Positions 7,304-16,489 are shown, counted from the stretch's first letter. The stretch is 64,000 bases of DNA from Pseudomonas multiresinivorans (GCF_012971725.1 NZ_CP048833.1:2294001-2358000); one strand, 5' to 3'. A program made the numbers and translations. Notes: generated from the letters alone by a model not told the origin.

Positions 7304-9052
7304 TCATTCTGCTGTGAGAATGTGCAGGCTGTAGCCGGGCATGTTCTTCGCGTGGCGCTTGGCCTCCGAGGCCAGTCCGGCCAGTTGGCTGGCGTCCAGG
7401 CGCTGACCGGCGCCACTCTTCACGTGCACCACGCCGATCGACAGGGATAGCAACGGATATTCCTCGCGCCGTCCCTGGCGGTTGTGCGCGACGAAGCAGC
7501 CCGCATCCAGGTGCTCGCGGCTGTAGAAGCGCCGGCACTGGCCCTGGAAATCTTCCAGCAGGTGGTTGAGGCGTTCGCGCCAGTCCTGCGTCCCCAGCAC
7601 CAGCATGAAGTCGTCGCCGCCGATGTGGCCCACGAAGTCCCGTGTCGGGTCTACGCGTTCGCCCAGGCACTGCGCCAGGCACAGCAGAACTTCATCGCCA
7701 CGGGCATAGCCGTAGAGGTCGTTGAAGGGCTTGAAGCTGTCGATGTCGACATAGCACACCACCGCTTCGCGCCCCTGTTGCAGCAGGCGCGACAGGCACT
7801 GCTGGATGGGCACGTTGCCCGGTAGCAGCGTCAGTGGGTTGGCATGCCGGGCCTGGCGGATCTTCAGTTCGGTGATCAGCTTGAGCACGTCGATCACCCG
7901 GCCCAGCCCCAGGTAGCGACCGTTCAGGGTGATGATGAAGTCTTCCTCGATGCGCTGCCGCGCGCGGCTGGTGAGCAGCCGGCTGACCTGCTGCAGCGAC
8001 TGGCTGCGTTCCACCGCGAGAAAGTCGTCGCTCATCAGCCGGCTGATCGGCTTGCGCGCATACAGCTCCGGCGCGAACGGCTTGAGCAGGGTGTCCGAGA
8101 GTGCATGGCGATGGACGATGCCGACCGGTTGATGGTGGCTGTCGAGCACCGCCAGGGAGTTGAGGTTGGCCTGGGCGCGGAAGGCTTCCAGCACGTCAGC
8201 GATGGGCGTGTTGTCGCGCACCGCCGGTTGCTCCAGCAGCAGTGGCTCGAGGTCCGCTTGATCCTCGGCCAGCAACGCGCCAGCACTTTCCACTTCCGGT
8301 AGCAGGGCGCGGGCGTCGCGGGGCGGAATTTCGTTGGGACGGCCAAGCAGGTAGCCCTGCACCAGGTCCACGCCCATCTCGGAAAGCACGGCCAGCTCTT
8401 CGGGAATCTCGATGCCTTCGGCGATCACCTGGGCGCGCGAGGCGTGGGCCATCTTCAGGATCGAGCCGACGAACTCGCGCTTCACCGCATCCAGGTGGAT
8501 GCCTTCGATGAAGTGGCGGTCGATCTTCACGTAGTCGGGTCGCAACTCGGACCACAGGCGCAGGCTGGAGTAGCCGGCACCCAGGTCATCCAGGGCGATG
8601 GAAAAGCCCATGGCGCGGTAGTGGTGCAGCGCGGTATCGAGGAGGGTGAAGTCCTCGATGGGTGTCTGCTCGGTCAACTCGATCACCACGTCGCTGGGCG
8701 AAATGCCGAAAGTCTGCAGTAACTGCAGTGTGCGGCCGGGCTGGTGGGTCGGTTCCAGCAGGGATTCGGGCGACACGTTGAGGAACAGCTTGCCCTCGAG
8801 CTTCAGGTCGCGAAAGCGCGCGCAGGCCTTGCGCCGGCAGAGCAGCTCCAGTTGGCTCAGGCGGCCGCTGCTGCGGGCGATACTGAACAGCGGCAGGGGC
8901 GAGTGCAGGGGGCCGTTGGACGGGCCGCGCGTAAGGGCTTCGTAGCCCACCAGGCGCCTTTCCGAAAGCGACAGGATGGGCTGGAACAGGCAGTGCAGGT
9001 CGCCGTGAGCGAGGATCTGGTCCAGCGCGCTCAACTGCTCGGTGACGGTCAT
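7304..9052 (-). CDS. EAL-CBS-CBS-GGDEF cyclic-di-GMP signalling protein
   Basis: 582 residues from the ATG at 9052 (a TTG 27 bp upstream is weaker). The EAL phosphodiesterase domain comes first, about residues 10-245, with EALTR, NVSPESLLE, the ELTEQTP glutamate, DDLGAGYSS, KIDR and the IAEGIE glutamate all kept, so c-di-GMP hydrolysis looks possible. A pair of CBS domains follows (about 270-400) and may sense a nucleotide. The C-terminal GGDEF domain (about 410-580) has GGDDF in place of GGDEF, so cyclase activity is doubtful. There is no membrane segment. In P. aeruginosa the gene beside prc/algO (PA3258) has, as I recall, the same architecture. The end is convergent with the Sel1 gene. Confidence 0.9.
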   Translation of the reverse strand: MTVTEQLSALDQILAHGDLHCLFQPILSLSERRLVGYEALTRGPSNGPLHSPLPLFSIARSSGRLSQLELLCRRKACARFRDLKLEGKLFLNVSPESLLEPTHQPGRTLQLLQTFGISPSDVVIELTEQTPIEDFTLLDTALHHYRAMGFSIALDDLGAGYSSLRLWSELRPDYVKIDRHFIEGIHLDAVKREFVGSILKMAHASRAQVIAEGIEIPEELAVLSEMGVDLVQGYLLGRPNEIPPRDARALLPEVESAGALLAEDQADLEPLLLEQPAVRDNTPIADVLEAFRAQANLNSLAVLDSHHQPVGIVHRHALSDTLLKPFAPELYARKPISRLMSDDFLAVERSQSLQQVSRLLTSRARQRIEEDFIITLNGRYLGLGRVIDVLKLITELKIRQARHANPLTLLPGNVPIQQCLSRLLQQGREAVVCYVDIDSFKPFNDLYGYARGDEVLLCLAQCLGERVDPTRDFVGHIGGDDFMLVLGTQDWRERLNHLLEDFQGQCRRFYSREHLDAGCFVAHNRQGRREEYPLLSLSIGVVHVKSGAGQRLDASQLAGLASEAKRHAKNMPGYSLHILTAE

Positions 9053-9071
9053 GACGGTTCTCGGTGGCTGG

Positions 9072-9099
9072 AAAAGCAAAGGGCCGGTTTCCCGGCCCT
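9072..9099 (-). terminator. Intrinsic terminator of prc
   Basis: On the minus strand AGGGCCGG / CCGGCCCT forms a stem with loop GAAA and is followed by TTTGCTTTT. It lies between the prc stop and the EAL gene start, so the two are separate transcripts. Confidence 0.8.
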
Positions 9100-9141
9100 G
9101 TGCATTTCACGACAGTGTCATGACTGTTTGATGTCATCCGA

Positions 9142-11220
9142 TCAGTGTTTGGCCACCTGGGAGTCCAGATTCAGGTAGTCGATCAGGATATGCCCGGACT
9201 CGGTAAGGTAGGCGTCGTCCTGCGGTTTGGTCTTGTCCTCTTCCGGCAGGGCGTTCTCGTCTTCCTTCTTCAGCTCCTTGAGCGGCTCCTGGCCCTTGGA
9301 TTTGCGCAGGGCGTTCTCCATGGCCAGTTGGCGGTTCTCGATGCTGGTCTGCTGGGCGCGACGCTTGGCTTCGTTGAGGCTGACGGTCTTCTCCTTCATC
9401 AGCTCCTGGGCCAGGGCGAGGCGCTCGCGGGCGTAGACGAAGTCCGCGTTGTGCTCGGTGCGCGCGTCGTGACGGGTGCGCAGCTGGTCGAGGAACGGCT
9501 TGAACGGATCGGCCTGGGCCTTCAGCACCGGCTTAATGGTGTCCCACGGCATCGAGTCGGGCAGGGCGCTTTCGCCGATTTCCTTGTCGTCGACAATGGA
9601 CGGGTAGCCGATGTCCGGGATCACGCCCTGATGCTGGGTGCTCTGGCCGGAGACGCGGTAGAACTTGGCCAGGGTCAGCTTCAGCTCGCCGTGGTTCAGC
9701 GGCTGGATGGTCTGCACGGTGCCCTTGCCGAAGGTCTGGCCGCCGACGATGAGCGCGCGGTGGTAGTCCTGCATGGCGCCGGCGAAGATCTCCGAGGCCG
9801 AGGCGGACAGGCGGTTGACCAGCACGGTCATCGGGCCGGTGTAGAACGCCTTGCCCTCGTCATCGTTGAGCACGTCGACGCGGCCGTCGCTGTTGCGCAC
9901 CAGCACGGTCGGGCCCTGGTCGATGAACAGGCCGGTCAGCTCGGTGGCTTCCTGCAGGGAGCCGCCGCCGTTGTTGCGCAGGTCGATGACGATGCCGTCG
10001 ACCTTGTCCTTCTGCAGTTCGGCGATGAGCTTCTTCACGTCGCGGGTGGTGGACTTGTAGTCTGGGTCGCCGGCGCGATAGGCCTTGAAGTCGAGGTAGA
10101 ACGCGGGCACGTCGATGATGCCCAGCTTGTAGTTCTTGCCTTCGTGGTCGATGGTGATTTCCGACTTCTTCGCCGCCTGGTCTTCTAGCTTCACCGCCTC
10201 GCGGGTGATGGTGACGATCTTGCTGGTCTGGTCGTTCGGCGCGTTGGTCGACGGGATCACTTCCAGGCGGACCTGCGAGCCTTTCGGGCCGCGGATCAGC
10301 TTGACCACTTCATCCAGGCGCCAGCCGACCACGTCGACCATCTCGCCCTTGCCCTGGGCAACACCGATGATCTTGTCGGAAGTGGCGATCTGCTTGCTCT
10401 TCTCGGCGGGGCCGGCCGGTACCAGGCGCACGACCTTGACGTAGTCGTTGTCACTCTGCAGTACGGCGCCAATGCCTTCGAGCGAGAGGCTCATGTTGAT
10501 GTCGAAGTTTTCCGCGCTGTCCGGCGACAGGTACTGGGTGTGCGGGTCGTAGGTCTGCGCGAAGGCATTGATGTAGGCCTGGAAGATGTCTTCGCTGCGG
10601 GTCTGCTCCAGGCGCATCAGCTGATTCTTGTAGCGCTTGGTCAGCTGTTCCTGGATGGCCTTGTTGTCCTTGCCGGCGATCTTCAGGCGCAGGACTTCGT
10701 CCTTCACCTTCTTGCGCCACAGGTCGTCGAGCGCCGCGCTGTCTTTCGCCCAGGGCGATTTCTCGCGGTCGATCTCCAGCGATTCGTCGGTCTTGAAGTC
10801 CATCTTGTCGACGCCCTTGTTCAGGGTGGCCAGGGCGAAGTCCAGGCGCTCCTTCAGGCGGTCGAGGTGACGCTTGTAGATGGTGAAGCCGGGCTCCAGT
10901 TCGCCGCTCTTGAGGAAGTCGTCGAACTGGGTGCGCCAGGGCGCGAACTGGTCGATGTCGGCCTGGGTGAAGTACATCCGCGCCGGATCGAGCGTCTTCA
11001 GGTAGCTGTCATAGATCTTCGCCGAGCGCTCGTCGTTCAGCGGCGGCTTGTTGTAGTGATGGCGCTTGAGCAGCTCAACGATGTTGAGGCTGGCGATCAC
11101 TTGATCCCGGTCAGGCTGCAGGCCGTCCCAGACGTTCGGGCTGGTGGTTGCCGCGAACGAGGAAAAGGCGGTTGCGCCGAGGATGAACAACAGGGCGGTA
11201 CGGGGCAAAAATCGCTTCAT
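9142..11220 (-). CDS. prc: Carboxy-terminal processing protease Prc/Tsp (AlgO)
   Basis: A periplasmic S41 protease of 692 residues from the ATG at 11220, which begins a signal peptide (MKRFLPRTALLFILGA...SFA); an ATG at 11253 with TAAGG upstream is an alternative start. A Tsp-specific N-terminal region is followed by a PDZ domain (SLEGIGAVLQSDNDYVKV) and the catalytic domain, with the nucleophile in SASASEIFAGAM and the lysine in VGGQTFGKGTVQ. It degrades periplasmic substrates by their C-terminal tails. In P. aeruginosa AlgO takes part in MucA degradation and alginate control. All catalytic residues are present. Confidence 0.95.
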   Translation of the reverse strand: MKRFLPRTALLFILGATAFSSFAATTSPNVWDGLQPDRDQVIASLNIVELLKRHHYNKPPLNDERSAKIYDSYLKTLDPARMYFTQADIDQFAPWRTQFDDFLKSGELEPGFTIYKRHLDRLKERLDFALATLNKGVDKMDFKTDESLEIDREKSPWAKDSAALDDLWRKKVKDEVLRLKIAGKDNKAIQEQLTKRYKNQLMRLEQTRSEDIFQAYINAFAQTYDPHTQYLSPDSAENFDINMSLSLEGIGAVLQSDNDYVKVVRLVPAGPAEKSKQIATSDKIIGVAQGKGEMVDVVGWRLDEVVKLIRGPKGSQVRLEVIPSTNAPNDQTSKIVTITREAVKLEDQAAKKSEITIDHEGKNYKLGIIDVPAFYLDFKAYRAGDPDYKSTTRDVKKLIAELQKDKVDGIVIDLRNNGGGSLQEATELTGLFIDQGPTVLVRNSDGRVDVLNDDEGKAFYTGPMTVLVNRLSASASEIFAGAMQDYHRALIVGGQTFGKGTVQTIQPLNHGELKLTLAKFYRVSGQSTQHQGVIPDIGYPSIVDDKEIGESALPDSMPWDTIKPVLKAQADPFKPFLDQLRTRHDARTEHNADFVYARERLALAQELMKEKTVSLNEAKRRAQQTSIENRQLAMENALRKSKGQEPLKELKKEDENALPEEDKTKPQDDAYLTESGHILIDYLNLDSQVAKH

Positions 11221-11309
11221 GCTGATTCGACTGATCGCGGAGTTATGACGCATATTAGGCCTTAATTGGCGGCGCCGGGTTCAATCGCAGGTGAATTCGG
11301 CGCGAAGAA

Positions 11310-11336
11310 AGGGCCCGACCTTTCGGGTCGGGCCCT
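11310..11336. repeat. Strong hairpin between prc and the quinone reductase gene
   Basis: GGGCCCGACC and GGTCGGGCCC form a perfect 10-bp stem around TTTCG, 23 bp before the GTG of the downstream gene. On the plus strand no T-run follows. On the minus strand a short TTTCTT follows, yet no minus gene ends here. It may be a 5'-leader element of the reductase gene. Confidence 0.6.
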
Positions 11337-11358
11337 GCAGGATCACTATGGAGGCAGC

Positions 11359-12321
11359 GTGAACGCATTGCAAGGCATCGAAGGGCGAGTGGAGTGGGCC
11401 GAGCGCCCCAACCCCGCTTGCGCACAAGGACAGATCCGCATCCAGGTCGCCGCCGCGGGACTCAACCGCGCCGACCTGCTGCAAGTGGCCGGGCTCTACC
11501 CGCCGCCGCCGGGGGCTAGCGACGTCATCGGCCTGGAATGTGCCGGCGTGGTGACCGAAGTCGGTGCCGGCAGTACCTGGCAGGTGGGCGACCGCGTCTG
11601 CGCCCTGCTGGCCGGCGGCGGCATGGCCGAGGAAGTGGTGGTGGACCAGCGCCATGCGCTGCCGGTGCCTGCCGGCTTGAGCCTGGTCGAGGCTGCTGCG
11701 CTGCCGGAGGTGTACGCCACCGCCTGGCTGAACCTGTTCATGCTTGGCGCTCTGCAACCCGGTGAAAAAGTCCTGCTGCACGCGGGCGCCAGCGGCGTAG
11801 GCTCGGCTGGCATCCAGCTGTGCAAGGCCTTTGGCAGCCCTTGCTGGGTCAGCGTCGGTTCAGCCGATCGCCTGGCCTACTGCGAGGCGCTGGGGGCCGA
11901 GGGCGGTGCGCTGCGTGGCGAGAACCTCGAATCGCTTCGGGATTTTGCCCCCTTCGATGTGATCCTCGATCCGGTGGGCGCCAACTACGCCAAGCTGGAC
12001 CTGGAAATCCTCGGCCGCGATGGTCGATGGGTGGTCATCGGCCTGATGGGCGGTCGCAAGGCCGAGCTGGACCTGGCGCTGCTACTGGGCAAGCGTATCC
12101 AACTGATCGGCTCGACCCTGCGTTCCCGCGATGCCGACTTCAAGGCGCAGCTGATCGCCGAGCTGGGACAGAAGGTCTGGCCATTGTTCGAAACCGGCAA
12201 GCTGAGCCCGCAGCTGGAGCGCACCTTCCCGGTCCGCGATGCGCAGAGCGCGTTCGATGCGCTGGCGAGCAACCAGGTGCAGGGCAAGGTAGTGGTCGTG
12301 ATCGATGAGAGCCTGAGCTAA
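11359..12321 (+). CDS. NAD(P)H-quinone oxidoreductase (zeta-crystallin/Qor, PIG3-like MDR family)
   Basis: 320 residues from the GTG at 11359 with TGGAGG just upstream. The GroES-like domain contains AAAGLNRADLLQVAGLYPPPPG, typical of the PIG3/quinone-reductase branch. The Rossmann domain has the coenzyme motif HAGASGVGSAGIQ (about residues 140-150). There are no zinc ligands, as expected for this subfamily. It probably reduces quinones with NADPH in the cytoplasm. It is a single gene divergent from prc. Confidence 0.9.
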   Translation: MNALQGIEGRVEWAERPNPACAQGQIRIQVAAAGLNRADLLQVAGLYPPPPGASDVIGLECAGVVTEVGAGSTWQVGDRVCALLAGGGMAEEVVVDQRHALPVPAGLSLVEAAALPEVYATAWLNLFMLGALQPGEKVLLHAGASGVGSAGIQLCKAFGSPCWVSVGSADRLAYCEALGAEGGALRGENLESLRDFAPFDVILDPVGANYAKLDLEILGRDGRWVVIGLMGGRKAELDLALLLGKRIQLIGSTLRSRDADFKAQLIAELGQKVWPLFETGKLSPQLERTFPVRDAQSAFDALASNQVQGKVVVVIDESLS

Positions 12322-12324
12322 GGG

Positions 12325-12349
12325 TCGCGAGCAAGCTCGCTCCTACAGG
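12325..12349. repeat. REP-like element, copy 1
   Basis: A 25-bp sequence containing GCGAGCAAGCTCGC, a short palindrome, followed by TCCTACAGG. An identical 25-bp copy lies at 18766-18790. Such elements are common between Pseudomonas genes. Confidence 0.85.
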
Positions 12350-12360
12350 CGCCGCCAATG

Positions 12361-12388
12361 AAAAGGGCCGCATCAGCGACCCTTTTTT
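12361..12388. terminator. Bidirectional terminator between convergent genes
   Basis: AAAAGGG-CCGC / GCG-ACCCTTTTTT forms a stem with one mismatch and loop ATCA, with a T-run on the plus strand and TTTT on the minus strand. It serves both the quinone reductase gene and the HAD gene. Confidence 0.75.
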
Positions 12389-12400
12389 CGGGTGCAAACG

Positions 12401-13054
12401 TCACTTCCAGTTCAGAACGTCCCAGCCCATCTTCTGTGCGTGCTCCAGCAACACCGGGTCGGCGTTCACCACGTGCGGCTTGCCCACCAGCTTGAGCAGC
12501 GGCAGGTCATTGCGCGAGTCGGAGTAGAAGTGCGCATCGGCCAGTTGGCTGTCGTCGCCTTCGAGCAGGTCGAGCAGGCGCAGCACCTTGCCCTCGCGGT
12601 AGGTGAGGGTGCCGACGGTGCGGCCGGTGTAGTGCCCGTTCAGCACTTCCAGGTCGATGGCCAGCACTTCGTCGATGCCGATGCGTTCGGCGATGGGTTT
12701 GACCAGGTGCACGCCGGAGGCGGAGATCACCAGCGGGCGGTCGCCGGCTTCGCGGTGGCGGGCGAGGGTGGCGCACGCGTCGCTATGGATCAGCGGCTCG
12801 ATTACGTCCTCGACGAAGGCTTCCACGTCGCGTTCGATTTCTTCCACGCTGCGCCCGGCCATCGGTTCCAGGGCGAAGGCCATGTAGTCCTCCATGGGCA
12901 GTTTGCCCTGCGCGTACAGCGCCATCAGTTCGGCGTCGCGCTTGAGGAACGACTCCGCGTCGACCCAGCCGAGATCGGCCATGCGCTTGCTCCACAGGCT
13001 CGCGCAGTCGCCGTCGATCAGGGTGTCATCGAGGTCGAATATCACCAGGGCCAT
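12401..13054 (-). CDS. HAD-superfamily phosphatase (SerB-like, subfamily IB)
   Basis: 217 residues with the four HAD motifs: the nucleophile DLDDTLIDGD at residues 7-16, VISASG for motif II, the lysine in YREGK, and DSRNDLPLL for motif IV. The cap is of the subfamily-IB kind seen in SerB and phosphocholine phosphatase. It is the last gene of the ABC operon, with its start (TGATG) overlapping the ATPase stop. It probably removes phosphate from the imported compound or a product of it. The substrate is not shown by sequence. Confidence 0.88.
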   Translation of the reverse strand: MALVIFDLDDTLIDGDCASLWSKRMADLGWVDAESFLKRDAELMALYAQGKLPMEDYMAFALEPMAGRSVEEIERDVEAFVEDVIEPLIHSDACATLARHREAGDRPLVISASGVHLVKPIAERIGIDEVLAIDLEVLNGHYTGRTVGTLTYREGKVLRLLDLLEGDDSQLADAHFYSDSRNDLPLLKLVGKPHVVNADPVLLEHAQKMGWDVLNWK

Positions 13055-14049
13055 CAGGCCACCTCCCGAATGCTTTCAATGTCTACGTGCAGGCCGAGCG
13101 TGGTGCCGGCCGGGTACAGGCGCTCGGCGCTGCGGTTGAGGACGTCCACGGTCAGCTCGACGCCATTGGCGTCCACCCGGTAGCGGATCACGTTGCCCAG
13201 CAGGCTGTGGGAGAGTACCCGAACCGGAATGCCCTCGCTCGCTTCGGCGCTCAGGCGCAGGGATTCGGGGCGGATGGCCACCTGTTGGCGGAAGGGACGA
13301 TCCAGCAGCCTGGTTGCCTGGGCCGCGTCGAGCAGGTTGTAGTTGCCGATGAAGCCGGCGGCGAAAGCGTTTTCCGGGGCGGTGTAGAGCGTCTCGGCGT
13401 CACCGCTCTGGACGATGCGCCCGGCGTTCATCAGCACGATGCGGTCGGACAGCGTCAGCGCCTCTTCCTGGTCGTGGGTGACGAAGACCGTGGTCAGTTT
13501 CAGTTCCTGCTGAATGCGGCGGATCTGCTCGCGCAGGTGCTTGCGGATGCGTGCGTCCAGTGCCGACAGCGGCTCGTCGAGCAGCAGCAGGCGCGGGCGG
13601 GTGACCAGCGAGCGGGCCAGGGCCACGCGCTGGCACTGGCCGCCGGACAGCTGGTGCGGATAGCGTGCGGCGAGCGGGCCGAGTTCGACCATTTCCAGCA
13701 CCTCGGCCACGCGCTGGGCGGATTCCGCTGCCGGCACCTTGTGCATGCGCAAACCGAAGCCGACGTTCTGCTCCACGGTCATGTTGGGGAACAGCGCGTA
13801 GCTCTGGAACACCATGGCGATGCCGCGCTTCTGCGGGCTCTTGGGCACGATGTCCTCGCCGTCCAGCAGGATGCGCCCGCTGTCCACCGCGGTGAGGCCG
13901 GCGATGCAGCGCAACAGGGTGGACTTGCCGCAGCCGCTGGGGCCGAGCAGGGTGACGAACTCGCCGCTCTCGGCGGCGAAATCGATGTCCTGGAACACCG
14001 TGGTGCTGCCGTAGCTCTTGTTCAGTGTCTCGACGCTGAGGAAGCTCAT
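13054..14049 (-). CDS. ABC transporter ATP-binding protein (phosphonate/Fe/polyamine type)
   Basis: 331 residues. Walker A is GPSGCGKST, the Q-loop is FQSYALFPN, the signature is LSGGQCQRVALARSL with Cys in place of the usual Gln, Walker B is LLLLDEPLSALD and the switch His is in VTHDQEEA. The C-terminal 100 residues form a TOBE/OB regulatory domain. It powers the two permeases encoded just upstream, with which it overlaps by ATGA. The closest known arrangement is PhnT of the 2-aminoethylphosphonate system, but the family also includes iron and polyamine importers. Confidence 0.9.
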   Translation of the reverse strand: MSFLSVETLNKSYGSTTVFQDIDFAAESGEFVTLLGPSGCGKSTLLRCIAGLTAVDSGRILLDGEDIVPKSPQKRGIAMVFQSYALFPNMTVEQNVGFGLRMHKVPAAESAQRVAEVLEMVELGPLAARYPHQLSGGQCQRVALARSLVTRPRLLLLDEPLSALDARIRKHLREQIRRIQQELKLTTVFVTHDQEEALTLSDRIVLMNAGRIVQSGDAETLYTAPENAFAAGFIGNYNLLDAAQATRLLDRPFRQQVAIRPESLRLSAEASEGIPVRVLSHSLLGNVIRYRVDANGVELTVDVLNRSAERLYPAGTTLGLHVDIESIREVA

Positions 14050-14834
14050 GCCTTGTCCTTGCTTAAACGGTTCGCCGCCCAGGTGAGCAGCAGGACGAAG
14101 AGGAAGTACGAGACCACCACCGCGCTGGTGTAGTGGCCGCTGCTGTTGCGCATGTTGTTGAGGAACACCTGCAGGGTTTCGTAGCGGGTGCCCACCAGCA
14201 GGTTGGCGAAGACGAACTCGCCGATGAGGAAGCTGAAGGACAGGAACAGCGCCACCATCAGCCCCTTGCGCAGGTTCGGCAGCACCACCAGCAGGGCGGC
14301 CTGCCAGGTGCTGGCGCCGAGCAGGTGGGCGGCGTCCATCAGATCGTGCAGGTTGATCGCCTGCAGGTTGTTGCTGATCGCCCGGTACATGAAGGGCAGC
14401 GCGATGGTGAAGTAGCAGCCGATGAGGATCCATGGCGTGCCGACGATGGGTACCGGGCCCGAGGCGTAGAGCTGTAGCAGGCCGACCGACGACACCACCG
14501 GCGGCACCGCGAAGGGCAGCAGGATCAGCACGTTCATCAGTGCGTCCAGGCGCGGGAAGTAGTAGTGGATGACGAACATCAGCGGCAGCACCAGCGCCAC
14601 GCTCAGGATCAGCGCGCCGAAGCACACCAGCAGCGACTGGCCGAAGGCGACGAGGAAGCGCGGGTCGCTCCACAGGGTCAGGAACCACTTCAGGGTCAGC
14701 CCGTCCGGCAGCACGCTGGCGCTCCAGGAGGTGGCCAGTGAATAGAGCAGGGTGGCGGCCAGCGGCACCAGCAGGATCAGGAACAGCGCATAGACCACCA
14801 CGCGGTGGTACAGCGCGTTAGCGTTTCTCGACAT
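14046..14834 (-). CDS. ABC transporter permease, second subunit (PhnV-like)
   Basis: 262 residues with six predicted membrane helices. The EAA loop is DLMDAAHLLGASTWQAALLVVLPNLRKG (about residues 165-190), which docks on the ATPase. It pairs with the larger permease upstream. Start ATG at 14834 overlaps the end of that gene by 17 bp, and the end overlaps the ATPase start by 4 bp. Confidence 0.88.
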   Translation of the reverse strand: MSRNANALYHRVVVYALFLILLVPLAATLLYSLATSWSASVLPDGLTLKWFLTLWSDPRFLVAFGQSLLVCFGALILSVALVLPLMFVIHYYFPRLDALMNVLILLPFAVPPVVSSVGLLQLYASGPVPIVGTPWILIGCYFTIALPFMYRAISNNLQAINLHDLMDAAHLLGASTWQAALLVVLPNLRKGLMVALFLSFSFLIGEFVFANLLVGTRYETLQVFLNNMRNSSGHYTSAVVVSYFLFVLLLTWAANRLSKDKA

Positions 14835-15660
14835 GGTAGCTCCGGCGCAGCAGCCACTGGTGGGCCAGGGTAATGATGCTCATCAGGCCGACCAGCACCA
14901 TCGCCAGGGCGCTGGCCATGTTCGGGTCGAGGAACACGTCACCTGAGACCAGCCCGGCGATGCGGATCGGCACCACGTTGAAGTTGCCGGTGGTCAGCGA
15001 ATAGACCGTGGCGTAGGCGCCCAGCGCGTTGGCCAGCAGGATGACGAAGGTGCCCAGCAGCGCGGGGGTCAGCACCGGGATGCCGATGTGCCGCCAGAAC
15101 GCCCACTGGCTGGCGCCCAGCAATGCGGCGGATTCGCGCCAGTCTTCGCGCAGGGCGTCGAAGGCCGGGTAGAGCAGCATCACGCCCAGGGGAATCTGGA
15201 AGTAGGTGTAGAGGATGATCAGGCCGGTCTTCGAATAGAGGTTGAAGTCCTCGATGATCCCCGCCTGTTTCAGCAGCAGCGTGATGGCGCCGTTGAAGCC
15301 CAGGATGATGATGAAGGCGAAGGCCAGCGGCACCCCGGCGAAGTTGCTGGTCATGTTGGCGAAGGCCATCACGAAGTCGCGCAGCCTGCTGTCAACCTGG
15401 CGCAGCGAGTAGCTGCCAAGGATGGCGATGAACAGGCCGATCAGGCTCGACCACAGCGAGATTTCCAGGCTGTAGCGGATCGCCTGGAGGTAGAAGGGCG
15501 AGCCGAAGATCTCGCTAAAATTGCCCAGGCCCCAGCCGTCGCCGGTGCGCACGCTGTTGATCATCACCCACAGCAGTGGGGCGAGCTGGAAGGCGAAGAA
15601 GAACAGCGCGAAGGGCAGGAGGCAGAGCAGGGCGAAGAGTTTTCCGGTGTTCGATCTCAT
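14818..15660 (-). CDS. ABC transporter permease, first subunit (PhnU-like)
   Basis: 280 residues with six membrane helices. The EAA loop reads ALREDWRESAALLGASQWAFWRHIGIPVLTPA. The true start is the ATG at 15660, which overlaps the stop of the phosphatase gene as ATGA; the frame stays open well upstream only because it runs inside that gene. It forms the inner-membrane channel together with the second permease. Confidence 0.88.
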   Translation of the reverse strand: MRSNTGKLFALLCLLPFALFFFAFQLAPLLWVMINSVRTGDGWGLGNFSEIFGSPFYLQAIRYSLEISLWSSLIGLFIAILGSYSLRQVDSRLRDFVMAFANMTSNFAGVPLAFAFIIILGFNGAITLLLKQAGIIEDFNLYSKTGLIILYTYFQIPLGVMLLYPAFDALREDWRESAALLGASQWAFWRHIGIPVLTPALLGTFVILLANALGAYATVYSLTTGNFNVVPIRIAGLVSGDVFLDPNMASALAMVLVGLMSIITLAHQWLLRRSYHVEKR

Positions 15661-16466
15661 GCCTTGAGCAGCTCCCGGCAGACCGGTTTGTCGTGGGGCG
15701 CGCCGAGGATCTCGCACAGCGTGCCGCAGAGTTCGACCTGGCGCGGGCGTGCCTGGTCGTCGAGGCTGAATGCCTCGCCGAAGACGAACAGCGGCACTTC
15801 GCGCTCCTCCGGGAGGATGCCGCCGTGGCTGCGGTCGTCGTTCATGCCGTGGTCGGCGGTGACCATCACCTGGTAGCCGGCGGTCAGCCACTGGTGCAGG
15901 TATTCGGAAAGAATGATGTCGGCATGCCGTGCGCTGTTGCGGTACTGCGGCGTGACGAGGCCGTACTTGTGGCCGGCGTCGTCGATGTTCATCGGGTGCA
16001 CCAGCAGGCAGTTGGGTGCGTGCCGGCGGCGCAGCGACTCGGCGTCGGTGAACAGGTGCGAGTCGGGGTAGTGATCCGTCCAGTAGAAGTGGCCGTGCTG
16101 GATCGGCAGGGATTCGTCGTCGGTATGACGATCGCGCGCCGGGTCGAAGGGCGTGCGGTTGTACAGCTCGCTGACCCAGTGATAGGCCGCCGCGGCGGTG
16201 GTCAGGCCGGCGTCGCGGGCGTAGTGGAACAGGCTGCGCTGGTTCGACAGGCGCGATACATCGTTGTGCAGGATTCCGCTATCGATGGGGCGCACGCCGG
16301 TGAGGATGCATTCATAGAGCGGGCGGGACAGCGACGGCAGCTCGCATTCGAGCCGGTACAACTGGCCGCGGCCGGCGTTGCACAGGGCTTGCAGGTGGCC
16401 CATGCAGTCGTGGGCGACGCTGTAGTTGAGGCCGTCGAGAACGACCAGGATGACGTCGTGGCGCAT
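15657..16466 (-). CDS. Alkaline-phosphatase-superfamily hydrolase
   Basis: 269 residues of the nucleotide pyrophosphatase/phosphodiesterase branch. Metal-binding and nucleophile parts are visible: VLVVLDGLNY near the N-terminus, PSLSRPLYECILTG (Ser or Thr nucleophile region), HPMNIDDAGHKYG and VTADHGMNDDRSHGG. There is no signal peptide, so it acts in the cytoplasm. Its place inside an uptake operon suggests it cleaves the imported phosphodiester or phosphonate; phosphonoacetate hydrolase is in this superfamily, but is longer. The substrate is unknown. Confidence 0.85.
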   Translation of the reverse strand: MRHDVILVVLDGLNYSVAHDCMGHLQALCNAGRGQLYRLECELPSLSRPLYECILTGVRPIDSGILHNDVSRLSNQRSLFHYARDAGLTTAAAAYHWVSELYNRTPFDPARDRHTDDESLPIQHGHFYWTDHYPDSHLFTDAESLRRRHAPNCLLVHPMNIDDAGHKYGLVTPQYRNSARHADIILSEYLHQWLTAGYQVMVTADHGMNDDRSHGGILPEEREVPLFVFGEAFSLDDQARPRQVELCGTLCEILGAPHDKPVCRELLKA

Positions 16467-16489
16467 GGGCGGGGCCTTGGTCGGACGCG

